From contig JAJPRD010000012.1 of NCBI GenBank assembly GCA_023700255.1, forward strand, positions 1 through 38,908: DNA of 38,908 nucleotides, given 5' to 3'. This DNA is from Candidatus Thalassarchaeaceae archaeon. GTDB lineage: Archaea; Thermoplasmatota; Poseidoniia; Poseidoniales; Thalassarchaeaceae. Both the position numbers and the translations under genes were made by a program. Numbering within the stretch: position 1 is the first letter of the stretch; the number at the start of each line of letters is the position of its first letter. Positions 32,331-38,908 of the stretch are shown here, in pieces. The notes beneath the pieces are model-generated. The model was not told where the DNA came from. It did not search any database and was given only the letters and a program-made list of their open reading frames with translations.

Positions 32331-35300
32331 CTATATACAACGCCTATTAGAGCGGGAGTTAGGATCATGCTTGCTATTAGTGATAATCCAATCATAATTG
32401 CACAGAATAATCCGAAAGTTGAGAAGAATCCCATACTTGATTGAGTGATGACTAGGAATCCACCAATATCTGATAAAGCAGAACCAAATAGTGCTAGTCC
32501 TGATGCACCTCCAACTATTTCTATAGCCTTGAGATTATCATGACCATTCTCTTGCTCTTCTCTGAATCTCTCTACAACGTGTATGACATAGTCAATTCCT
32601 ACACCTAATGACATTGCAGCAATAGCAACTGTCACCATATTCAAGCCATAACCTGCAACTTCAATCATACCATACAGCCATATGATTACTAAAAATATAG
32701 GAGTGGTTGTAACAATAGCTATTCCAAATCCAGAAATCCCCCATAATATACTTAATATTAGAGTTAATAATGCAAAAACCAAGGCAACCTTAGCACTCAC
32801 CAGTATGTACATAATTCCTCCCATAAAGCTCATTGCAGCAATGGTTTTAATTGAATATGATTTTTTATTTTTCTTAATTCGGTTGAATCTTTCTTCCATA
32901 GTTTCCTCATCCCTGAAACCCCACCATAATGTGATTGTACAGAATACTATTCCTAGTAAAAGAGTAGATTGCATCTCATTTTGCATTGAATCAGCTGCTA
33001 CAAATCTAATTACAGGATCTCCCGTTGGTATCGCCCAAGTCACTGGATATTCATCTGAAATAAATGCAGTTTCTATATTACTTCTTTCAACCAAATTCGA
33101 TGAAGATAAGTTTTGGAATGGGGCTAAATCATCTACAAGTTGCTCAAGTGCTGGACCTACCTTGGCAAATTGTTCAGCATTTGACAAACCAAATCTCATA
33201 GTCATTCTTACATATTTAGGAGTATTACCTGAAACATCTAGCCATGGTTTATCATAATCTATATCAGTTTCAGATTGAATATATTCTGAGGTTATTGATG
33301 GAGGTAATGCTGGATATCCTCCGCTAGCAGGGACACCTCTTGTTAATATGAAACCATAAAGGAATACTAGGCATTCTCTATCTTCGAGAATTGGTATTTT
33401 TCTCATTCCTACTCCTGGATATAGTAGACTCATAGTTTCACAATCTAATCCTCCACCTTCTTCTCCTGAGTCCCAACCTGCTTCCTCAAATGGTGTTATG
33501 TTTTCATACATTGATGCTTGTATAAACATTAAAATTTCATCTAAAGCAATTAATTCTACCTCTCCCGAAGGTGTTCTCGATATCTGATCAGGATCTATTT
33601 CAGGATTATGTGAATTCATATTATCTCTAGTTATACCAATTGCCTCAATGACCTTAGGATTAGCCATATCACCTTCAACAAGTATGTAACCAGGTTCTCC
33701 ATCAGTAAATCTTTCATTAACTAAGTATACTCCTTGTGCAAAATCTGATTCTTCATCCAAGAAATCATCTATCTGGAAATCTCCCTCTAATGATAACATT
33801 AGTGGAATTGCAGCAAAAGTTATTAAAATCGCTACAATTCCAACTGTAATACCTTTTTGGGTTGATAGAGAGGTGGTTTTAGCCAGCCACTCTTTTGGAA
33901 TAAGATGTAACTTTTCTTCTTTTTCTATTGTCAATTTACCTTTCTTTTCCAGCCATAAATCAGCATCCATTCGTAATAATGGTACCCAAAGTCCAGTTAG
34001 TAAGAAAGCAGCAGCAACACCTAATCCTGCCTCAATACCAAATGATCTTAATGCTGCAATATCTGATGTCAAATTTGCAAGGAATGCTACTATGGTTGTT
34101 GACGATGTAAGTAAAATCGCTCTACCTACTCGTGAAATTGATTCTTCAGCTGAATTTGTTATTGATTTCCCCTTCTTTCTCTCTTCTTTGTATCGGTGCA
34201 GCGCATGAAGGCTATCATCAATACCCAACGCTAGAATTAAGATAGGTAATAGATTCGAGAATTGGGATCTGAATATTATTTCAAAACCATATTTTTCACC
34301 AAACATCGACCCCCAACCAATTAATCCTTGCATCCATAGTAAGGACAAGAAAAGCCCTACACCAACTATCAGGACATCAGAAATTCTTCGTAGACTTAGC
34401 CATAGTAAAATAATGACAACTATAGCCATTAAGACGATAAGATATGCACTAGAGAGTAATTCTCTGTTTATTTCTACATTAGGTCCTTCGCCAAGAAGTA
34501 TAGATACCACTAAATCATCTTGTTCACGTAAATCTTCTTCAATAGACAAATACAACCACTCTACTGAACATAGTGGTTGATTGTTTTCTTCTTTTTCTTT
34601 GCATTCATTTATCGAGTATCTTATTGGATTAGTCGATAATTCAACTCCATCGAGATCATATCCCCATTCTGCACTTGCATTAATCCATGTAAAAGTCCAG
34701 CCTTCATTCTGCATTCTTTCCCTATCAAGATTCAGTATTAGCCAAGCTGATGATGCCGACCATCTTCCATTACCCCATGAATCAGTATTTATGGCGCCAC
34801 TTTCATTTAATACTCCTCCAATAGGACCAATTAGTGAACTACTATTATCCTGAATAAATGATCTATCAATAGAAAGGAATCTGAGAAATGCTCCTTTGCT
34901 ATTATTTGCCATTCTATGAGCTGCTAGATCGATGTGTTCTTGTGTCAAATTCACATCATCAAATGAAAGGCATTCTAGACCCCCACAATCATCCCAATTA
35001 GTAGGCGCATCTTCCATCCTCAGAGTTTCTGGATTAAACTGTGGTTTTGTTAGAAGAGATTGATTCGCCATAAATACTCTAAATTCAGTCGCTAAATCAA
35101 GAACTCCTATGATTGGCTGCCCTGAAATTTCAGAAGCAAAAGATAGGTAGTACTCTGATATTTCATGATTCTGTAAAAAGTTTGCTTTACTATCAATTTC
35201 TCTTAATACTGTTAAATTAAGTATGCCACCTAATGGTTCACTTTGACCCGTATTTATCCCTGAAAAGTCATCTACTTGATTAATCTCAGATGGAGAATCT

Positions 35301-35545
35301 CCAAAGTATTGAGAATCTCTAACAAATAGTCCGAATCCCCAAATATTTCCTGCTCCAGAAAATTCTTCCCTCATGACTTCTGCTGCTTCTAGCTCGGGGG
35401 ATTCTAAGTTATATGATTCGACATCAATGGGTGTTAGAGTAGCAGCGAAACCTGGAACCATTAATAATGATAAAATGAACACTGCAAGATGAACATTCTT
35501 TCTTTGAGGAATTAGAAAATTAGCGACTTTCTTGAAGTCCCTCAT
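32306..35545 (-). CDS. RND-superfamily (MMPL-type) membrane exporter
   Basis: The 1079-residue protein has the two-fold RND layout. The order is one N-terminal membrane helix (about 17-36), a large outer domain (about 40-360), a helix cluster (364-525), a second single helix (about 557-577), a second outer domain (to about 850) and a final helix cluster (about 865-1070). Each cluster has the proton-relay motif in its fourth helix: LALGIDDSLHALHRY (Asp443/444) and GVGIDYVIHVVERF (Asp985). MMPL-type members move lipids or other hydrophobic cargo out of the membrane. The first outer domain contains paired cysteines (CGGLEC; CKEK-LCS) that may be disulfides. No membrane-fusion partner is nearby, as expected in a single-membrane cell. 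Cargo unknown. Confidence 0.9.
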   Translation of the reverse strand: MRDFKKVANFLIPQRKNVHLAVFILSLLMVPGFAATLTPIDVESYNLESPELEAAEVMREEFSGAGNIWGFGLFVRDSQYFGDSPSEINQVDDFSGINTGQSEPLGGILNLTVLREIDSKANFLQNHEISEYYLSFASEISGQPIIGVLDLATEFRVFMANQSLLTKPQFNPETLRMEDAPTNWDDCGGLECLSFDDVNLTQEHIDLAAHRMANNSKGAFLRFLSIDRSFIQDNSSSLIGPIGGVLNESGAINTDSWGNGRWSASSAWLILNLDRERMQNEGWTFTWINASAEWGYDLDGVELSTNPIRYSINECKEKEENNQPLCSVEWLYLSIEEDLREQDDLVVSILLGEGPNVEINRELLSSAYLIVLMAIVVIILLWLSLRRISDVLIVGVGLFLSLLWMQGLIGWGSMFGEKYGFEIIFRSQFSNLLPILILALGIDDSLHALHRYKEERKKGKSITNSAEESISRVGRAILLTSSTTIVAFLANLTSDIAALRSFGIEAGLGVAAAFLLTGLWVPLLRMDADLWLEKKGKLTIEKEEKLHLIPKEWLAKTTSLSTQKGITVGIVAILITFAAIPLMLSLEGDFQIDDFLDEESDFAQGVYLVNERFTDGEPGYILVEGDMANPKVIEAIGITRDNMNSHNPEIDPDQISRTPSGEVELIALDEILMFIQASMYENITPFEEAGWDSGEEGGGLDCETMSLLYPGVGMRKIPILEDRECLVFLYGFILTRGVPASGGYPALPPSITSEYIQSETDIDYDKPWLDVSGNTPKYVRMTMRFGLSNAEQFAKVGPALEQLVDDLAPFQNLSSSNLVERSNIETAFISDEYPVTWAIPTGDPVIRFVAADSMQNEMQSTLLLGIVFCTITLWWGFRDEETMEERFNRIKKNKKSYSIKTIAAMSFMGGIMYILVSAKVALVFALLTLILSILWGISGFGIAIVTTTPIFLVIIWLYGMIEVAGYGLNMVTVAIAAMSLGVGIDYVIHVVERFREEQENGHDNLKAIEIVGGASGLALFGSALSDIGGFLVITQSSMGFFSTFGLFCAIMIGLSLIASMILTPALIGVVYRKKNISLN

Positions 35546-35567
35546 ATCTCTATGCCATAATTTCTCG

Positions 35568-35576
35568 TATATTATT
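35568..35576 (-). promoter_or_regulatory. TATA box for the RND exporter
   Basis: On the minus strand AATAATATA is centred about 27 bases before ATG 35545. Transcription would start on the ATG itself, a leaderless message. It lies in the 43-base gap after dnaJ, so the exporter can be expressed separately. Confidence 0.5.
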
Positions 35577-35588
35577 GGTTGTAATCAA

Positions 35589-36563
35589 TCATAAGCCAAG
35601 CTCTTTCAATTTCTCTAGTGCTGCTATCTGTTTTTTATTCAATTTTTCTGGTTCTAAAATTGAAAATTCAATATCTAATGGACCTCCATCATGTCCATGC
35701 CCATTCAATCTTCTTCTATCTCCAATTTTACTTCTTGGAGGAACCACGATTTGTATTCTTTCGTTATTGGGGGTTTTAATTTGAATTTTACCACCGAGTA
35801 TAATTGTAGTATAACTAATTGCTACTTCTTGTATTAATCTACCATTCTCCCACCTACGTCCCTCGTCGGCATCAAGACGAATATTTATTATCAAATCTCC
35901 AGGTTCTCCGTTAGGATGTTCATTCCCCATCTTGTTTAGTCTCAATTGTTGGCCATGAATAGCTCCAGGGGGTACTTTAACTGTGATTGTAGATTCTCTA
36001 GTACTAACTCCAGATGCATTACATTCTGAACAGTTTTTTGTCGTTCCAAATGTGCTTCCATTGCATTTTTTACAGACTTTTAACCTTCTATGGTTGAATT
36101 GAATGTCAGTTCCTACTACTGCATCTTCTAGTGTGATATCTAATCCTGATTCAATATCGCTACCTTTTTGTGATTCATTAGTAGCTTGCCTTTGTGTTCT
36201 TTTCTCACGTGGTTTACTTCTGAAATTTTGATTTTGTTGTTGGTTTCTACCACCCATAAATTGTGAAAACATATCTCCAATATCAGGTCCTCTAGGAAAC
36301 CCCCCTCCTCCAAAATTAGAGAAAGGATTCCCATCTCCAAACATATCTTGAACTCGTCCTTGATTGTCAAATTCTTTCCTTGCTTCTGCAGTTCCGATTA
36401 TATCATAAGCAGCCTGTATTGATTTAAATTTCTCTTCTGCAGCCGCATCTCCGGGGTTCCGATCCGGATGATATTGTCTTGCTAATTTCCTATATACACG
36501 TTTGATCTCGGCATTAGTTGCATCTTTTGGAACTCCCAAAACTGCATACGGGTTATCTGCCAT
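35589..36563 (-). CDS. dnaJ: J-domain co-chaperone with half a zinc finger (DnaJ/CbpA-like)
   Basis: J-proteins stimulate Hsp70 ATPase and deliver clients. From ATG 36563 the protein has 324 residues. The J domain (1-70) carries the essential HPD at 32-34. A Gly/Phe-rich linker with GNPFSNFGGGGF follows, then a Gln/Asn- and Arg-rich stretch. A zinc region has only two CxxC motifs, CKKC (164-167) and CSEC (178-181), instead of the four of type I DnaJ. The usual C-terminal beta domains (VKVPPGAIHGQQLRL) complete it. An upstream TTG (36593) is rejected: MADNPYAVLGVPKDAT is the normal start. No dnaK or grpE is adjacent. The single Cys-pair module could bind one zinc. Family secure; type unusual. 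Confidence 0.9.
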   Translation of the reverse strand: MADNPYAVLGVPKDATNAEIKRVYRKLARQYHPDRNPGDAAAEEKFKSIQAAYDIIGTAEARKEFDNQGRVQDMFGDGNPFSNFGGGGFPRGPDIGDMFSQFMGGRNQQQNQNFRSKPREKRTQRQATNESQKGSDIESGLDITLEDAVVGTDIQFNHRRLKVCKKCNGSTFGTTKNCSECNASGVSTRESTITVKVPPGAIHGQQLRLNKMGNEHPNGEPGDLIINIRLDADEGRRWENGRLIQEVAISYTTIILGGKIQIKTPNNERIQIVVPPRSKIGDRRRLNGHGHDGGPLDIEFSILEPEKLNKKQIAALEKLKELGL

Positions 36564-36655
36564 CAGTACTACTAGACAGCCATCTAACTTCAACCCTATC
36601 GAATTCTAAATCTCTTCATCGATGCTCTGAATACCTATTGTTGCTTAGGACTAGT

Positions 36656-37258
36656 ATGGCTATTGGTTGGGCTTGCTTTCGTAACTATGTTGAACATGCT
36701 GAAGAAATAGGTGGAGATATTACTGATTATCCTCGCTTTTTTATTATGCCTAATTCATCTCATATACATTCAGATGCTGAAGGAAACAATGTAATTAAAT
36801 TAATGAATAATGATGAACATGTAGATCATGAAGTTGAGCTTGTAATAGAACTAGGTGATGATTTGTTGCCTAAATCTATGTGCGTTGGTTGCGATTCAAC
36901 TAACCGAACTAGGCAGGGACTTGCTAAGGAAAAAGGATGGCCTTGGACTGAAGGTAAGTCATTTCGAGGGTCTGCTGTTTTGGGAACGTGGGCTGATTGG
37001 GATCCAAATGTAGTGGAAATTTGTTTATCTGTGAATGGTGAAGTCAGACAACTGGCAAATACTAATCTTATGGTTCACAATGTAGATTCTTTGCTAAATC
37101 ATCTTAATCAGTGGTATGATCTATCACCTGGTGATTATATTTGGACTGGAACCCCGAAAGGCGTAGGAAGAATGTTCGTCGGCGATCAAGTGAACGCATG
37201 GATGAAAGATTCAGAAGGTAACGTTGTAAGTAGACTTAACGCTAATTGCATTAATTAA
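36656..37258 (+). CDS. FAH-family hydrolase or decarboxylase (fumarylacetoacetase fold)
   Basis: FAH-fold enzymes cleave or decarboxylate 2-oxo acids with a divalent metal. Examples are FAHD1-like acylpyruvases and oxaloacetate decarboxylases. From ATG 36656 the protein has 200 residues, a compact single-domain member. Metal ligands appear as Glu59 and Glu61 in HEVELVIELGDD and Asp80 in GCDSTNR. KSFRGSAVLG (101-110) and YIWTGTPKGVG (161-171) are family signatures. The frame is open far upstream (to 36518), but that part overlaps dnaJ and looks like out-of-frame coding, so it is rejected. Its end overlaps the convergent isoprenoid gene by 8 bases. Family secure; substrate unknown. Confidence 0.87.
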   Translation: MAIGWACFRNYVEHAEEIGGDITDYPRFFIMPNSSHIHSDAEGNNVIKLMNNDEHVDHEVELVIELGDDLLPKSMCVGCDSTNRTRQGLAKEKGWPWTEGKSFRGSAVLGTWADWDPNVVEICLSVNGEVRQLANTNLMVHNVDSLLNHLNQWYDLSPGDYIWTGTPKGVGRMFVGDQVNAWMKDSEGNVVSRLNANCIN

Positions 37259-38908
37259 TTCTAGTTAATTGCATGTCAGTTAATTGCCTTAAAACTTCTA
37301 ATGCTGGAGATTGTCCTAATCCATTTAGGATTTGATGTGCCTCTGAATGATATTTCATTGCTCTATCCATTGCATAATCAATTGAGCCATTATTTCTTAA
37401 TTCATCTACTGCTGCTTTAAGATCAACATCTGAGCATTCACCTTTTCCATATACTTTTGAGAATGCTGGTAGGTCATTACCACTATCTAGGGCATGGATA
37501 GCAATCAAGGTCTTCTTTCCTTGAACTACGTCTGATCCAGCAGGTTTACCTAATGTCTCAGTATCTCCAGTGATATCTATTAAATCATCCATTAACTGGA
37601 AACATAATCCTAACTTAAGACCCCATTCTGCCATATTTCCGACAGTTTTTGCATCTGCACCTGCTAGCTTCGCTCCAGTTTCTGCACAAGTTTCAAACAT
37701 TGCACTAGTTTTTCCAGCAATCATTGCAATATATTCATCTTCACTAACATAGTCTCTTTCTTCAAAGTCAAAGTCTTCTTGTTGACCTTCTGCTACTCTT
37801 CTTACCATCTCGCCAATAGACTGGACTAAGAATTTTAGATTATCAGGGGTTATGTCATCTGAATCAGCAAGGATCTCAAATCCTACAGCTAACATTGCAT
37901 CTCCAGCATTTATTGCTGTTGCATCATCATATTCGATATGTACAGCATTTAATCCTCTTCTTATCGGATCTTGATCCATTATATCATCATGAACTAATGT
38001 GAAATTATGGATTATTTCAATACTTGAACCAAGCGTATAATGGCCATCATGAGCCATTCCAGTAGCTTCACCAACTAGTCTAGGTAATATTGCTCTGTAT
38101 CTTTTTCCACCACCAGTGAAAAGATGAGTCATAGCACCATGTAAACGACTTTGTTTAATTTTCTTCATTGAATTCATAATTTCATTTTCAACAATGTCTT
38201 TATGTTTTCCAAGTGCTTTTTTCAGCTCTTGGCCTGATGGAGGTGTACCCATTATCGATAATCTCCCACAATCAATTATTTTATCATTGTTGGAATTAAC
38301 CAATGAATCCATGTCTGGATAGTGGGGTTCAATGAAATTTTGCCAAATCATCCTAAACCATGGAGCGACAATCATGTCCTTCCATTCATTCTTCCCTTCA
38401 ATCATTTCGATTATTTGCCCGTGGTCAAGCCATCTTGTTTCTTTAATTTCATTTTCATTAATTGATAATTCGACATTTGCTCTAACTATTAAGACGTGAT
38501 CAATCTCATGTTCAATCCATTCGTCATCCCATCTACAACTATATTCGAATCTTCCAATATGATTGTATTCCCATGATTCTGAAACCTCCATTGGGATTCC
38601 CAGTTCTTGAAACATTTTTCTTTTACTAGCGTGAATAACTCCTTCTATTGGGTCACCATTTTCGAATTCAATATCAAGAGGATGGCTACAACAACTATTT
38701 GCCCAAATACCTGGGAATGTGATTTTCTCCACTGCTCTTTGTTGCATAAGAAGTCTGTTTTTTGAATCAAAAATAAGAACGCTAAAGGCACGATGCCTGA
38801 TTCCTTCTCCTCTATGACAATCTATTTTACTAGCCGAACCTATGGCATTGTCATGTTCATCTACAACTAAGCACATTTCTTTCATCATTTCTAATTGTGA
38901 TGAATCTA
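37251..38908 (-). CDS. idi-ggps: Fusion: type 1 IPP isomerase plus geranylgeranyl diphosphate synthase (5' end cut by window)
   Basis: One continuous frame joins two isoprenoid enzymes. Numbered from ATG 38888, residues 1-195 are a Nudix-fold isopentenyl diphosphate isomerase. It has active-site Cys67 in NSCCSHP, and WIEHEIDH (124-131) holds the catalytic glutamate. After a short linker, residues about 220-545 form a polyprenyl synthase with DDIMD (301-305) and DDLID (434-438). Phe296, five residues before DDIMD, no insertion in that motif and Thr297 at -4 match archaeal-type (type I) C20 synthases, so GGPP is the expected product, precursor of archaeal lipids. No stop or clear start precedes 38888. 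The upstream codons DSSQLE align with eukaryotic Idi N-termini, so the true start lies beyond the window. Confidence 0.93.
   Translation of the reverse strand, partial: DSSQLEMMKEMCLVVDEHDNAIGSASKIDCHRGEGIRHRAFSVLIFDSKNRLLMQQRAVEKITFPGIWANSCCSHPLDIEFENGDPIEGVIHASKRKMFQELGIPMEVSESWEYNHIGRFEYSCRWDDEWIEHEIDHVLIVRANVELSINENEIKETRWLDHGQIIEMIEGKNEWKDMIVAPWFRMIWQNFIEPHYPDMDSLVNSNNDKIIDCGRLSIMGTPPSGQELKKALGKHKDIVENEIMNSMKKIKQSRLHGAMTHLFTGGGKRYRAILPRLVGEATGMAHDGHYTLGSSIEIIHNFTLVHDDIMDQDPIRRGLNAVHIEYDDATAINAGDAMLAVGFEILADSDDITPDNLKFLVQSIGEMVRRVAEGQQEDFDFEERDYVSEDEYIAMIAGKTSAMFETCAETGAKLAGADAKTVGNMAEWGLKLGLCFQLMDDLIDITGDTETLGKPAGSDVVQGKKTLIAIHALDSGNDLPAFSKVYGKGECSDVDLKAAVDELRNNGSIDYAMDRAMKYHSEAHQILNGLGQSPALEVLRQLTDMQLTRIN

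Noticed and set aside
32682-33257. 191-codon plus-strand frame, the longest unassigned one
   Set aside because: It is entirely antisense to the exporter's C-terminal half, whose RND motifs are intact; its hydrophobic look arises from reverse-complemented membrane codons.
33873-34208. 111-codon and neighbouring plus-strand frames opposite the RND exporter
   Set aside because: They are antisense shadows of conserved membrane helices; no start signals or recognisable protein.
36518-36655. 46-codon N-terminal extension of the FAH-family gene
   Set aside because: It overlaps the dnaJ start region and its translation resembles no FAH N-terminus; MAIGWACFRNYVEHA at 36656 is a natural start.
1-38908. 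CRISPR array, insertion sequences, prophage or tRNA genes
   Set aside because: I saw no regularly spaced repeats, transposase or integrase motifs, terminal repeats, or cloverleaf-like gaps; nearly all bases are in housekeeping genes.

Overview
The window is archaeal chromosomal DNA. It carries SRP54, an RFC large subunit with a PCNA-binding tail, a proteasome alpha subunit, the exosome trio Rrp4/Rrp41/Rrp42, prefoldin beta, TiaS, archaeal uS12/uS7/EF-2 and archaeosortase A. The DNA is AT-rich and very gene-dense: no gene-free stretch reaches 300 bases, convergent stop codons overlap, and several starts are TTG or look leaderless behind a TATA box. Together with a very long Lhr, a type 1 IPP isomerase and few regulators, this suggests a small-genome planktonic euryarchaeon, probably of the marine group II/III (Poseidoniia) kind. 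That placement is inference; the domain Archaea is secure. I saw no tRNA or rRNA gene, CRISPR array, insertion sequence or phage gene.

Layout. 1-5182: 3'-truncated srp54 (minus), a membrane protein of unknown function, and a trkA-trkH potassium-uptake pair. 5179-8444 (minus): rfcL and glycyl-tRNA synthetase. 8623-13914: a giant Lhr helicase. 13906-17628: archaeosortase A (minus), facing a plus-strand run of a GmhA-like isomerase, a GmhB-like phosphatase, tiaS and a small membrane protein. 17625-18530: a RecA-like protein with a ruined P-loop and a small tail-anchored protein, apparently sharing one divergent promoter. 18574-20642 (minus): purB and dph6. 20742-26166: the archaeal exosome superoperon psmA, SBDS, rrp4, rrp41, rrp42, L37Ae, pcc1, prefoldin beta, plus an unknown helical protein. 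26130-28788 (minus): UbiD-family decarboxylase, TPR-like protein, Nudix hydrolase. 28926-32299: uS12, uS7, EF-2. 32306-36563 (minus): RND/MMPL exporter and a J-protein. 36656-37258: FAH-fold hydrolase. 37251-end (minus): a type 1 IPP isomerase fused to a geranylgeranyl diphosphate synthase, whose 5' end runs out of the window.

Themes. Translation and RNA or protein quality control dominate: SRP, GlyRS, TiaS, ribosomal proteins, EF-2 with its diphthamide histidine, the Dph6 enzyme for that modification, exosome, SBDS, Pcc1, proteasome and prefoldin. A second theme is the isoprenoid lipid pathway: the Idi-GGPPS fusion, plus a UbiD protein that may be the anhydromevalonate phosphate decarboxylase of the archaeal mevalonate route. 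A third is the cell surface: archaeosortase next to heptose-type sugar enzymes. The most unusual items are the Idi-GGPPS fusion, the GmhB-like enzyme without its zinc loop, the degenerate RecA-like protein, the half-zinc-finger J-protein and the oversized Lhr.
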